A stretch of 64,000 nt of DNA from CAVQCX01 sp963775335 (GCA_963775335.1 CAVZIJ010000003.1:1364001-1428000), one strand, 5' to 3'. Positions 52,358-61,449 are shown, numbered from the stretch's first letter. Translations and numbers: made by a program. The notes: generated by a model from the letters alone, not told the origin.

Positions 52358-53120
52358 ATTACGGCGACACCTTACCATTTACACTATTTTCCCGTCAGAC
52401 CCTACGGTTCCGTAGATGCAGGTCGACCTCGTTTCCCGGGACGTATGGGGCGGCCAAGACACTGCTCAAGTGCCAAAAGCTCCTGATCGTTCATCAATGG
52501 TCGCCCGATGCTTCGACCTTTCATCAACACAGCTTCCAATTCGGTGTCCGGCGCCATGGCCAGAAACTCGGCGGGATTTTCTACGCGATCAAGCAACGGA
52601 CTCACTGTAACCAGCCCGTCGTCCTCTCGGCGAAAGTGCGCTGGTGTGCTGCACCAGGGCCAATCAGGCGCCGTCTTCGACAACGTTGCTTTAACTGGAT
52701 TCATAGCCACGTACCGGAATGCCGCCATCAGGTGGGACTCGTCCATCCCTACACAGCCGAATCGCCCCTGAAACAAGTGGCCGGTAACCCGCAGTCTCGC
52801 TTTGGTATACCCACCGTATCGACGATGGGTGCCTCCCACTGCTCTCGACAACCCAGAGTCGTCCGACGGGATAAGGATCAAGTGAACATGCCTAGGCGTA
52901 AAACAATACGACCAGACCGCGACACGATTCGCCTTAAAAGACTGAGCTAACCAGTCCTTGTAGAGCGCATAGTCGCCGTCGATCACGAACACCCGCTGGC
53001 GCCTATTTCCGCGCTGCTCTACATGGTGCGCCATACCGGTGACGATGATCCGAGGGACTCGCGACATCCGGTCATCATAAACCTCCGAAAGAAGAGTAAA
53101 TGGTAAGGTGTCACCGTAAT
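52358..53120 (-). mobile_element. RAYT element C with 25-bp inverted ends
   Basis: The ends ATTACGGCGACACCTTACCA... (52358-52382) and its reverse complement (53096-53120) differ at one position. Between them lies one RAYT gene. Relics of this family are at 57808-57937, 59213-59262 and 60972-61380. Confidence 0.85.
52402..53067 (-). CDS. REP-associated tyrosine transposase, family C
   Basis: The 221-aa protein starts MSRVPRIIVTGMAHHVEQRG and has the HUH motif HVH at residues 60-62 (CFTPRHVHLILIPSD) and LFQGRFGCVGMDESHLMAAF followed by RYVAMNPVKATLS with candidate catalytic Tyr. In most relatives the HUH segment reads MPNHVH; here TPRHVH. The C-terminus is basic (RPIRPGKRGRPASTEP), without the HTH of family A. 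Apparently intact. Confidence 0.9.
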   Translation of the reverse strand: MSRVPRIIVTGMAHHVEQRGNRRQRVFVIDGDYALYKDWLAQSFKANRVAVWSYCFTPRHVHLILIPSDDSGLSRAVGGTHRRYGGYTKARLRVTGHLFQGRFGCVGMDESHLMAAFRYVAMNPVKATLSKTAPDWPWCSTPAHFRREDDGLVTVSPLLDRVENPAEFLAMAPDTELEAVLMKGRSIGRPLMNDQELLALEQCLGRPIRPGKRGRPASTEP

Positions 53121-53278
53121 TCGCGGGGCGAGCGGCTGAGGCAACACGCAAGGCCTGACCCCTGTCCTGCGTAAGGCGTGACCCCCGTCGTTGACCCCTG
53201 TCCTGGAGGCGTCAGCTCCCGTGCTCGTAGCATGGAAAGTCGACGACTTGCCCTGCGTCCCTTGATCAATCAGCCGGT

Positions 53279-53307
53279 CGAATGCTACATGGCGAGACCT
53301 GTCCCTT
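53279..53307. repeat. REP-like fragment (variant A')
   Basis: The string CGAATGCTACATGGCGAGAC followed by CTGTCCC resembles one arm of the REP-like units at 61403 and 62302. Confidence 0.5.
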
Positions 53308-53353
53308 ATAGGCAATATAGGCAACCCAGCAGGAATCGCGTGAGAAACGCGGG

Positions 53354-53602
53354 CTAGCGCTTGACCAGACGGTACAGGGCCAGCAGCACCACAGCCCCTG
53401 CGGTGGCGACGGCGAGGCTCAACAGGTTGAAACCGGTGACAGTGCCCAGACCGACGGCCGAGCCGACGAATCCGCCTACAAATGCGCCGGCAATGCCGAT
53501 CAGGATGGTGATGAAGATTCCCCCCGGGTCCTTACCCGGCATGAGGAATTTTGCGAGCACACCCACGATAAGCCCCAGAACGATCCAAGATAGGATACCC
53601 AC
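53354..53602 (-). CDS. GlsB/YeaQ/YmgE family membrane protein, 82 aa
   Basis: The protein matches the transglycosylase-associated family: start MGILSWIVLGLIVGVLAKFL, then MPGKDPGGIFITILIGIAGA and FVGGFVGSAVGLG, with a third helix at the end. GAGAG lies upstream of the start. Members are small inner-membrane proteins linked to stress; function unproven. Confidence 0.92.
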   Translation of the reverse strand: MGILSWIVLGLIVGVLAKFLMPGKDPGGIFITILIGIAGAFVGGFVGSAVGLGTVTGFNLLSLAVATAGAVVLLALYRLVKR

Positions 53603-53742
53603 GATTTGCTCTCCTCATTCTTCGCCGATCCCTCCGGCGGGCACGGTCCGCCACCGATACGCCTGCGAGTGTAACTTGTCCCGTGACCCGCTGCAGCGGG
53701 CGGCCGGGCCCTTGATCCTGCCCACCAACAACGGACAAGGTT

Positions 53743-54216
53743 CTAAGCGGACGGTCGAGCCTCAAACGCCATCGGGCTGATGTAACCGTTGGCGCTGTGT
53801 CAGCGGGTTCGATTGTAGTCCACCTCGATGTACGCTAATAGGGTCTGACGCACGGGGGCGCGGGTCGGGAAGCGTTCACCGTGGATGGCTTCCACCTTCA
53901 GGGCACGGAAGAAGCTTTCGGCACAGGCGTTGTCGTAGCCGTTGCCCTTGCCGCTCATGCTGCAGGGCGGGTCGTGTTGGGTGATCAGTGACTGGTAGTC
54001 CTTGGAGCAGTACTGGCTACCCCGATCCGTGTGCACGGTGACGCCTGCTGGGAAGTGGCGCCGCCGCAAGGCCATGCGCAGGGCGTCGCACGCGAGCTGC
54101 GCGGTCATGCGCTCGGTCATCGCCCCGCCCTCGACCAAGCGGGAGTACATGTCGATGACCACAGCCAGGTAGAGCCAGCCCTCGTCGGTCCACAGGTAGG
54201 TAATGTCGCAGGTTCA
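53743..54216 (-). pseudogene. IS3-family transposase OrfB, truncated with internal stop
   Basis: The frame holds the IS3 integrase core: TYLWTDEGWLYLAVVIDMYS with the first Asp, VTVHTDRGSQYCSKDYQSLI with the second Asp, GNGYDNACAESFFRALKVEA with the Glu, then IEVDYNRTR. A TGA replaces the usual Arg before HSANGYISPMAFE, and the N-terminal part is missing beyond 54216. Confidence 0.9.
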
Positions 54217-54227
54217 AGTCCCAAGCC

Positions 54228-54754
54228 GTGCGCGATCAAGCGGCAGTGCTAAGCTGCATGGCCTATGTGGACCTCAATCCCATTAGGGCGGCTCTGGCCG
54301 AGACCCCCGAAGAGTCCGACTACACCTCCATCCAGCGGCGTATCCAAGCTCTCCAAGCGGCCGACGTCGAAACGACGGCCGGTACCGACGTGGCCGGCTT
54401 CCAGCCGCCCGAGCTGCTGCCGTTTGTAGGCGATGAGCGGAACGTGTCAATGACTCTGCGACACCTGGCCCTAAGGGAATCCCATTCCAGCTGCGGAAGT
54501 ACCTTGAGCTGGTCAACTGGACCGGCCAGGCGGTGCGAGACGATAAGCGCGGGGCAATCCCGGAAGGCCTGCCGATGATCCTGGAGCGGCTGCGCATCCC
54601 GCCGGCCGCTTGGATGCCGCTCGCCACGGAATTCGAGTCCAGCTCCTGCTTCTGGATAGGAAAGCCTGATCAGGTCCGCGAGACCTGCCAGCAGTTGGGC
54701 TATCAGCGAGCCCGCGGAATCGGCGCCTGCCGTGAGTTCTTCCCGCCAAGCTAA
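54228..54754 (+). pseudogene. Large RAYT-like transposase (family D), C-terminal half, frameshifted
   Basis: The frame starts CMAYVDLNPIRAALAETPEE and continues DYTSIQRRIQALQ and FQPPELLPFVGDER. After a frameshift near 54480 it reads RKYLELVNWTGQAVRDDKRG, then PEGLPMILERLRIPPAAWMP and GYQRARGIGACREFFPPS. These are typical of the longer Y1-type transposases (~300 aa). The HUH half is missing, the break being at the IS3 remnant. Confidence 0.8.
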
Positions 54755-55137
54755 ACCGAAACCCTCCTACAACCCCCCATTTGAACCGGAAGCACGGTTC
54801 CCGAGGACCCGCCTGCCCTGATTTTGACCAAACCGGCGGTTCTTGGCGGATTGCCACCTTCCGAGGCCGACCTTTCAGTCACAAAGGCTGCCATGCAACC
54901 CAAAGGAACGGCGCCAGCAGGCCCGGCGAGGCTAACGTCTATACGATGGGCGTCCTTGGATACCTTTCCCAGGTAGTCTTCGCCAAGCTCTTCCGCGATA
55001 TAGCGCTCCAACTGAGCCCGCAACACCCGTAGGTACGGGTTGCCCCACACGGACCCTTCGCGGTATTCCAGCCTGCCGGCCTGAATGCCTTTGACGATAA
55101 AGTCGCGGTCTACGCCGTACTCATTTACGGCGGTCAC
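54751..55137 (-). CDS. HTH-like conserved hypothetical protein, probably chimeric
   Basis: The first 60 residues (TAVNEYGVDRDFIVKGIQAG then RLEYREGSVWGNPYLRVLRA and QLERYIAEELGEDYL) resemble a small conserved protein with an HTH-type 'ReGaIeyrdgs.wGNpYlrvlR' core. The same frame continues upstream to about 55198 (LAAGDGKWNRKGATLSD). The C-terminal half after LGKVSKDAH looks random, suggesting a gene fused to decayed DNA. Confidence 0.45.
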   Translation of the reverse strand: MTAVNEYGVDRDFIVKGIQAGRLEYREGSVWGNPYLRVLRAQLERYIAEELGEDYLGKVSKDAHRIDVSLAGPAGAVPLGCMAAFVTERSASEGGNPPRTAGLVKIRAGGSSGTVLPVQMGGCRRVSV

Positions 55138-55548
55138 GTCGCTGAGGGTTGCACCCTTGCGATTCCACTTACCGTCTCCGGCCGCGAGCTCTCTCTCGGG
55201 TCAGTCGCTGGAATGCGCTAGTCATAATGCTTCGCATAGTAAATCTCTTGGGCGCTGTCCGGGAATAACCTTGACAAACCTTCACCGAGTTACAAAAACA
55301 CCCACGCTAGCCCCCCGCAGCGCCCGCTGCGCCGTACAGTCGAGTGCCGTATGGTCCGTGTCCTCATAAGCCTCGGTGACTCGTTTACATAATAACCCCG
55401 ATGTAACGAGGAAAGACCCAGATGCTACGAAATGACGCCTGATTTCGCGCGTGCGACCCCGAGCGTGACCAAGGAAAAAGGGAGGAAACATGAGGTACGG
55501 TCTGATGACCATTTGCCGTTCAATGGGAAACAGCGAATCCAACGGCAG
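55138..55548. other. About 410 bp without a gene
   Basis: Only short unmatched frames. Nothing else recognised apart from the possible upstream extension of the preceding gene. Confidence 0.4.
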
Positions 55549-57143
55549 TCATCGACCTACGCTTGCGCGCACTGCATTTCTATCCCGACCATGGAAATTC
55601 CCCGGGTAAGCGCGACGGCCAAAATAGGTGCCTTTCATTTTTTTGTAGGGCCACCCATTATTATTGAAGAGAACGAGAACAACGTTTGCTGGATCCGTAG
55701 TCGAAGAAACACTGAAGACCGCGGAGAAATTTTTTCCTGCTCGCGCGAGTCCTTCATAATCGCCCAAAAAATAACCGTCGGCTAGCGGAGCCGTACCAAG
55801 GTCGAACGATTCATCCGTGAGCCGAATCTCCCGCCAATCGCGTGCGTCGAGGCAACTGTAGCCTTTCCGTGGCCGACGAGTAATCGCCCACATGTCGGTC
55901 AAGGCCTCTGGCCCTTCGTCGTTCAAACGAAAGTCGTAGTAAGTGATGGCGATGATGCCGTTGGCGTTCACGCTGACGGAAGGTACGAAGGCCTGCTGGT
56001 CTTGCACTGGAATGTGTCTGGGTGTTTGGTTGATCTTGATGGGAGGACTCCATGTCCGCCCGCCATCCTTAGATGTTGTAAAAGCGATGGAATCGTGCGA
56101 CCCGTTGTCGAAACGCCCGTCCTGCCACACGGCGAAAAGGGTCCCCCGTTTGAGATCGACGGCGACGTCGAACAACTCTCCTGCTCCGCGAATCGGGACT
56201 CCGTTGTCGGGATTGACAAGGTTGAAGGTGGGCTCCATCGAAGACACCGTTATGGGCGGTTCGAACGGCATCCACGTCGTCCCCTGATCGGTTGACCTCT
56301 TGTACGCAAGAGAAATAATATCCTCGGGAGTCTCACCGTCGGTCGACTCTATCTTGCTGAAGAAATCCAGGACATCGCCATTGGGCAGCACCACGATTTG
56401 ATTTGCGACGGTTTGACCATTGGGAGGATCGTAGATCAGTTTGGGGTCTTCCCACGTCATGCCCCCATCGATGGTCCGGGCAAACAAGGCAGGTCCTTTC
56501 CGGTAGTGAAATCGAGCCGGTCCCAGACCGCATAGACGACATCACCGTGGAAGGGGTCTGCTGTGATCGCTTCTTTGTCATGAAGCCCGGCGAAAGTCTC
56601 GTCGACGATTGCGACCGGAAGAGACCAAGTGAATCCTCCGTCGGTCGACTTTTGTACAAGCATTGCTGAACGCCCTTGGACCGCCGAACCGACGATTACT
56701 TTAATAAGGTCATCGTCCACAGCCAAAGCGATGTGATAGAGGTCCCCGGTAGGCGTGAAGCTCAGCCAGGGATCGGAAGCGCGTAGGTACTCGTCGGAGC
56801 CCGTGCAAGGCGTGAGGCCGAACAAAGGGACTTGCGTCCAATTCAGCCCGCCATCGAAGGTTACGGAAGTCACGATTCCCCGAGCACCCCCAGTGGACCA
56901 GCGATCCTGCTGCCACGTTGCGACGATATGCCTTTTGTCCCGCGGATCGACAGCTACCCAGGGCTCTACTTCGCTATCGGGGAAAAATTCGCCATCCTGC
57001 GATTCTGGATGATCCGCAATGCAGCTATCAAACGGGCTCATGCCACTGATCGTGACGACCTCCACCTTACCGGCGTGAGCCGGACCGATCATGCAGGTTA
57101 GAAGAAGTGGGAGCCAGGACAGGTGAAGCTGAGAAAGTCTCAT
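55549..57143 (-). pseudogene. Secreted sialidase/BNR-repeat-type protein, one frameshift
   Basis: The start MRLSQLHLSWLPLLLTCM opens a signal peptide (cleavage near AHA-GK). The product contains several BNR/Asp-box-like repeats (SVTFDGGLNWTQ, STDGGFTWS, TIDGGMTWE, STDQGTTWM, SKDGGRTWS) of a beta-propeller. The frame shifts near 56490: FTTGKDLPCLPG ends the first part, while the continuing propeller (FARTIDGGMTWEDPK) is one frame over. Total length would be about 530 aa, ending RRAYPGNFHGRDRNAVRA. The frameshift may be real or a sequencing error. Substrate unknown. Confidence 0.85.
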
Positions 57144-57540
57144 GGTGATTCCTTCTTCTTCAAGTTCAAGGGGGGCAGCGGTCATCGACAATCGATGGGC
57201 CTATTCGCCGGAAGGCCGCGTGAGCTCAGAAGCGTCCTCCCGGAATCGGATACAGAAGGAGTCGGGATAGAAATGCGGCACGTGCACCGTGGCAGGGGAG
57301 CGGTGAGCGATCTATCGGTTTCACGATGAGCCTCAATCCAGCTCCCATAACAGCCACGTCTTCGCAAGCCTTCCGAAGCCCCCGGACGGTCGGATGTCCA
57401 TCCTAACGGAACACCAACGGAACATCGGGGTCCGTTCTCGCATCGTAGCATTCAACTGGGCGCGTTACGGTCCAAGCAACGGTTGCCCCTCACTCCGATC
57501 AAATCGGAACAAGCCACGCCTTCTCTTCCGCGAGCCTTTC
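57144..57540. other. About 400 bp without a gene
   Basis: Upstream region of the sialidase-like gene. An AAGGA ribosome-binding site lies at its start. Nothing else recognised. Confidence 0.4.
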
Positions 57541-57777
57541 TTACATCCAGGCCGGGTCAAGATCAGCACCATTCGGCCAGACCAATGCTCCCAGTTCGAG
57601 TCTTGCATGCGCGAAGGCAGCTTGATCCTTCAGCGACTCATAGATGCCGCAATCCGGAGCCGTCGACATCGACGATAGATCGGCTATACCGCTCGTGTCG
57701 TCCCGGAATGTCACGGCCAACCGATACCCAGGCAGCACGGAAAGCTCCTTGATACGCCAAGGTGCCGCCGGAATCAC
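57541..57777 (-). CDS. DUF2442 domain protein, 78 aa
   Basis: The sequence KELSVLPGYRLAVTFRDDTS then GALVWPNGADLDPAWM matches the DUF2442 family (pattern 'lpdyrL.v.F.dG....d......VWpnGaDl.Pe.L'). The family is often paired with a DUF4160 toxin-like gene, but none is seen here. It ends at the conserved DLDP.W, a little shorter than usual. Confidence 0.8.
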   Translation of the reverse strand: MIPAAPWRIKELSVLPGYRLAVTFRDDTSGIADLSSMSTAPDCGIYESLKDQAAFAHARLELGALVWPNGADLDPAWM

Positions 57778-57844
57778 TCCAGGGGCTTGATGCGCTTGGT
57801 TTTACGGTGACACCTTACCTTTTACACTATTTTTCCGTCAGACC

Positions 57845-57937
57845 CTACGGTTCCGTAGATGCAGGTCGACCTCGTTTCCCGGGACGTATGGGGCGGCCAA
57901 GACGCTGCTCTAGTGCCAAAAGCTCTTGATCGTTCGT
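57845..57937 (-). pseudogene. RAYT family C, C-terminal relic cut by IS66 end
   Basis: The frame reads TNDQELLALEQRLGRPIRPG then KRGRPASTEP, identical in kind to the end of the intact family C gene. Its terminal repeat GGTGACACCTTACC is at 57808. It breaks off at GATCGTTC, where the IS66-like sequence begins. Confidence 0.87.
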
Positions 57938-57943
57938 AACTAT

Positions 57944-58576
57944 TCAGGTCGCATCGGACATGAAAGACGGAAAGCGTCCCTCGAAGAGCAGGCGGAGGGC
58001 CTCTGAGGAAGACACCCCGTTCTTGCGACAGGTCGACAGGTAGCTGCGAATGCGGCAGAACATCCTGGCCCCCTCATCGGATCGGAAGCACCCGGACACC
58101 TTCTGCTGAACCTTGGTCATCCACAGGTCACTTTCCTCTTGGTTGTTGGTGAAGGGCACCTCGGCGACCACCATGAAGTGCAGCACATCGTCCTCGTAGT
58201 CGCGCAGGCGCTCGCGCAGACTCCGTGCCTTGGTCCGCTTCAGGCGTCCCCGCTGGCCTCGGGTACGCTGGCTTTCATCCGGTGGCGGTGACTCGTCCTC
58301 TCCTGCTTTGAGTATCGCGCGGTATCGGTGTCGATACTGCTCGGCCTCGGCTTGCTGGAGCACCCCACCGGCGGTGTCCACCGCGTCGTTGATTTCCAGA
58401 AGCAACTCCTTGAGCTGCTTGGCCCAGTGTTTGTGGTCCTGCTCCCAGGCCCGCTCCAGCTCGCGCAGATGGTGCGCGTTGCACAGGGCATGGATGCAGC
58501 TGTACAAGTAATAGGGCTTCCAGTGGTCGTGCACCAAGGTGCCCTGGAACTGAGGCAGCATCCCCATGGCGTCCAT
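57944..58576 (-). pseudogene. IS66-family transposase (TnpC), C-terminal half
   Basis: The frame has the IS66 catalytic region: LVHDHWKPYYLYSCIHALCN then AHHLRELERAWEQDH, and VPFTNNQEESDLWMTKVQQK then VSGCFRSDEGARMFCRIRSY (the variant of 'vPfdNN.aErdlR..K...K.sG.fRs..ga'). The first half, with the other catalytic Asp, is missing because the 530-bp cassette begins at 58592. The end GTAACTATTCAGG lies against a RAYT family C relic. Confidence 0.9.
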
Positions 58577-58591
58577 GGCTTCGCTGCCTCT

Positions 58592-59121
58592 CTGGTCATC
58601 TTGCTACCCCAAAATAGGAGTTGGTTATGGAACTAGACAGTGAGCCTACTACTAACTTTGTGCAGGCAGTTTTTGGCACTATCGCGTCAGTCCTGGGATT
58701 GATTCTCATTGCCTTTGGCGTTTGGGCACTTGCTGGCGGGATCTATGTTGCTTGGGATCTGTTTCGGAATCCGGACAGCATCGCGATTTTTACCGAGTAT
58801 CTTCTTAAGACGGCAAAGATTGGCGCACACCTCGAAAATGGCGGTGATGCCGCGGCTCACCTGTTTTCGTGGTTTATCGTAATACTACTATTACTTGTGA
58901 TGGGTAAACTAGGAGATTGGGCCGTCACCGCGGGTGCAAAGCTACTTAACGTACGTGATCGACAACGAAATTAGACTCCGCTGAGTTCGTTTTTCGCGAC
59001 GGTCCGCGGATTCTGGTAGACCTCCTTCGGGACCGGGCGGGGCCTATTGGAAACGGTGGGGCCTTGTGCTCGTGGAGCTGGGGCTTCCCGCTGTCGGGAA
59101 AACGGCTACGATCCCTTTTCT
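58592..59121 (+). mobile_element. 530-bp duplicated cassette, copy 2
   Basis: Second copy of the block at 50909-51436, in the same orientation. Its left border is inside an IS66 transposase gene; to the right it borders unrelated DNA containing GACCCCGTCCTTTCC repeats. The conserved length outside the gene (35 bp before, 145 bp after) shows that a unit larger than the gene moved. Confidence 0.8.
58627..58974 (+). CDS. Two-TM membrane protein of the duplicated cassette, 115 aa (copy 2)
   Basis: Same length and layout as the product at 50943, with about a dozen substitutions (for example IYLAW to IYVAW, FAEYFLK to FTEYLLK). The ATG at 58627 follows AGGAGTTGGTT. Two predicted membrane helices; family not recognised. 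Both copies keep an open frame, so both may be expressed. Confidence 0.7.
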   Translation: MELDSEPTTNFVQAVFGTIASVLGLILIAFGVWALAGGIYVAWDLFRNPDSIAIFTEYLLKTAKIGAHLENGGDAAAHLFSWFIVILLLLVMGKLGDWAVTAGAKLLNVRDRQRN

Positions 59122-59212
59122 TAAAGAGTAGCACCTTCCGGCCGAATGGGACATGGGAAACCTGACCCCGTCCTTTCCTTCGAGTCGGCTAAATGGTGAC
59201 CCCGTCCTTTCC

Positions 59213-59262
59213 GCATGGTGCGCCACACCGGTGACGATGATCCGAGGTAGTCGCGACATCCG
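59213..59262 (-). pseudogene. RAYT family C, 5'-end relic
   Basis: The reverse complement reads MSRLPRIIVTGVAHHA, matching the start of the family C transposase (MSRVPRIIVTGMAHHV), then stops. Confidence 0.8.
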
Positions 59263-59301
59263 GTGATCGTAAACCTCTCAAAGGAAATAGCAGGGAAGCC
59301 G

Positions 59302-59348
59302 GGGGCAGGTCTTGCAATCACGCAATGCGTGATTGCAAGACCTGCCCC
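59302..59348. repeat. Perfect 47-nt REP palindrome, family A
   Basis: Two perfect 23-bp arms (GGGGCAGGTCTTGCAATCAC...) around a single central base. The arm contains the element A end motif GGTCTTGCAATCA. It is a complete stand-alone unit without transposase. Confidence 0.92.
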
Positions 59349-59620
59349 TTCGTTTCCTTTCATCGGCGGTGCGGTCAGCCACGCGCTCGGCGAAGGAGCC
59401 CAGGGCCGCAGCGCGCATGCCGGAGTCCTGATCGAGGAACGGCCGGACCTTCTCCGCGCCCATGCTTAGGTCTCGCAACCAATCGAGTCTGACCCCATGA
59501 TTCCCCCACGTGTCTCAATCACGCATCGCGTGATTGCAAGACCCATTCTTCCCCTGACCCATTCTTCCCCCGAATGGAAACTCGGTTGACTTAGTTGACG
59601 ACTTAGTCTACTTTTCCCGC

Positions 59621-59851
59621 ATGACTCAGGTCGGCGTACACGAGGCCAAGACTCACTTGTCTCAGCTGCTCAAGCGCGTGGCGGCGGGAGAAGAGATCCT
59701 TATCGCGCGGGGAGGGAAGCCTATCGCCCGGCTGATTCCCGTCGAGGGACAGCGCCCGCGAGTGCTGGGCAGGGATGTGGGGCTGTTCCAGATCCCGGAA
59801 GACTTCGACGCGCCGCTACCGGAGGCTGTGTTGAAGGACTTCGAGGCTTGA
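59621..59851 (+). CDS. Phd/YefM-type antitoxin (VapB-like)
   Basis: The 76-aa protein starts MTQVGVHEAKTHLSQLLKRV and continues with AGEEILIARGGKPIARLIPV, the Phd/YefM DNA-binding N-terminus, and ends in an acidic toxin-binding tail (PEDFDAPLPEAVLKDFEA). The upstream 30 bp include ACTTAGTTGACGACTTAGTC, a possible operator for autoregulation. Its stop overlaps the toxin start. Confidence 0.93.
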   Translation: MTQVGVHEAKTHLSQLLKRVAAGEEILIARGGKPIARLIPVEGQRPRVLGRDVGLFQIPEDFDAPLPEAVLKDFEA

Positions 59852-60240
59852 AGCTCCTCCTGGACACCCAGTGCTGGCTCTGGATCCAGGCCGCTCCCGA
59901 ACGCTTCTCCAAGAACGCCTTGGACATTGTTCAGGATCCAGCCAATGACCTCCTGCTCTCGGCGGCAAGCTGCTGGGAGATCGCGATCAAGTACGCTCTG
60001 GGTAAGCTGCCCCTCCCTTCACCCCCCGCACAGTACGTGCCCGAGCGCATGCAGAGCAGCGGCGTAGACGCGCTCCCCGTCAGGCCGGAGCACGCGCTTC
60101 GGGTCGCGGCCCTGCCTCCCCACCACCGTGACCCCTTCGACCGCCTGCTCGTCGCTCAGGCCCAGATCGAATGCCTGCCCCTGCTCACGGCAGACACCCA
60201 GCTTTCCCAATACGAAGTCGACCTGGTGCCGGCGCGCTGA
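59848..60240 (+). CDS. PIN-domain toxin (VapC-like ribonuclease)
   Basis: The TTG start overlaps the antitoxin stop (TTGA), so the two are translationally coupled. The 130-aa PIN domain has all acidic residues of the active site: D6 (LLLDTQCWLW), E44 (SCWEIAIKYALGK), D98 (DPFDRLLVAQA) and D116 (LLTADTQL). VapC toxins cut specific RNAs (tRNA or rRNA) when the antitoxin is degraded. A complete type II module among mobile remnants. Confidence 0.94.
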   Translation: MKLLLDTQCWLWIQAAPERFSKNALDIVQDPANDLLLSAASCWEIAIKYALGKLPLPSPPAQYVPERMQSSGVDALPVRPEHALRVAALPPHHRDPFDRLLVAQAQIECLPLLTADTQLSQYEVDLVPAR

Positions 60241-60391
60241 GCCTGCTTGATTTCACCGGGCAGATCTCTGCGGGCGCTCATGCTCAGAACCATTGTTGAT
60301 CGCGCGGTGGTAGTATTGCCGGTATTGGTGGACGAGCGATACGATTCATCGGCCGACACCTGCGGTATGGATGGATGTGTTATAGGTCGCA

Positions 60392-60925
60392 ATGATGGAG
60401 TCGCGCAGACACGATATTTACTTAGAGATGCCTTTCTGGCCGACCGTTCCCAATTCGATGTTCTCAGAGCCGGAAAAGAGATTACTCAACCGGTACGGAA
60501 CGTGGCTTGAGGGTCTAATGCTGAATGAAATTGATTGCCGCACCGAAGAACAACGCGCTTTCGTCGATATGTGCCACGGGCGGGGACCTCCGCATGGAGA
60601 ATTGCAGGAGTTGTGGAGGAGATATCGTCTGGAAATCATATACGCATTTTTTCTGAAGGTGACGAGTATTAACGCACCGAGTTGGGCCGAAGAAGGTCAG
60701 AGAAATACCTTCAAAAGAATCGTAGTTGACAATTTTCGCATGTTGGCGTCGCAAGGGCATTCAGGGGCTCTTGAATGGATGCGCAAGAACGCCGGAGAGC
60801 TATACAGGAACCTGCCACCTCCTCCTTTGATTGATATCGTCAACATCGTCGATCCGCGCCTAGCTTACAGATTGGAGCCTGTAAGCTTAAGTAGCTTACA
60901 GATTGGAGCCTGTAAGCTTAAGTAG
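60392..60925 (+). CDS. Hypothetical protein with DUF413/MaoP-like segment, 177 aa
   Basis: Residues ~27-80 (PEKRLLNRYGTWLEGLMLNE then TEEQRAFVDMCHG and ELQELWRRYR) resemble the DUF413 family (MaoP, macrodomain Ori organisation). The remaining 100 residues are helical and unrecognised. The last 20 codons are made by a 31-bp tandem duplication (60861-60922), so the natural C-terminus was probably shorter or different. The first ATG is preceded only weakly by a ribosome-binding site. Confidence 0.6.
   Translation: MMESRRHDIYLEMPFWPTVPNSMFSEPEKRLLNRYGTWLEGLMLNEIDCRTEEQRAFVDMCHGRGPPHGELQELWRRYRLEIIYAFFLKVTSINAPSWAEEGQRNTFKRIVVDNFRMLASQGHSGALEWMRKNAGELYRNLPPPPLIDIVNIVDPRLAYRLEPVSLSSLQIGACKLK
60861..60922. 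repeat. 31-bp tandem duplication with internal stem
   Basis: Two identical 31-bp units starting at 60861 and 60892 (TAGCTTACAGATTGGAGCCT...). Each contains an 8-bp stem GCTTACAG/CTGTAAGC with an 8-nt loop. It forms the 3' end of the preceding gene and may act as a terminator. Confidence 0.93.
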
Positions 60926-61016
60926 CCGACTTCCGGGAAGCTATGGCTCAGGGTCAGGTTAACTGGCGGGGATTACGGTGACACCTTGCCTTTTACACTA
61001 TTTTCTCCGTCAAACC

Positions 61017-61380
61017 CTACGGTTCCGTAGATCCAGGTCGACCTCGTTTCCCGGGACGTATGGGGCGGCCAAGACGCTGCTCTAGTGCCAAAAGCTCTTG
61101 ATCGTTCATCAATGGTCGCCCGATGCTTTGACCTTTCATCAAGGCATCTTCCAACGCGGTGTCCGGCTCCATGGCCAGAAATTCGGGGAGATCTTCTACA
61201 GGATCAAGCAACTGACTCACTGTAACCAGCCCATCGTCCTCTCGGCGAAAGTGCGCTGGTGTGCTGGCCCAGGGCCAATCAGCCGCCCTCTTCGACAACT
61301 TTTCTTTAACTGGATTCAAAGCCACGTACCGGAATGCCGCCATCGGGTCGGACTCGTCCGTCGCTACACAGCCGAACGGA
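61017..61380 (-). pseudogene. RAYT family C, C-terminal half
   Basis: The frame reads FGCVATDESDPMAAFRYVAL then NPVKEKLSKRAADWPWASTP and continues to the C-terminal RPIRPGKRGRPGSTEP, as in the intact family C gene. The HUH half is missing. The terminal repeat ATTACGGTGACACCTTGCC is at 60972-60990. Confidence 0.9.
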
Positions 61381-61402
61381 ATCTCCCCTGCATAGGAGGC
61401 CT

Positions 61403-61449
61403 GGGGTCAGGTCTCGCATAGTCGCATGCTACAAGGCGGGACCTGACCC
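61403..61449. repeat. REP-like unit, variant A', copy 1
   Basis: The 47-bp unit has outer arms GGGTCAGGTC and GACCTGACCC (61404-61413 and 61440-61449) and an inner GTCGCATGCTACAAGGC. A close copy is at 62302-62349. Confidence 0.8.

Larger units (their letters stand above)
59122..59620. other. 500 bp of REP fragments before the toxin-antitoxin pair
   Basis: Contains a 5'-end relic of RAYT family C (59213-59262), the perfect palindrome at 59302-59348, a family B REP (ATCGAGTCTGACCCC at 59478-59492) and half of a family A palindrome at 59517-59545. No gene is seen. Confidence 0.6.
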
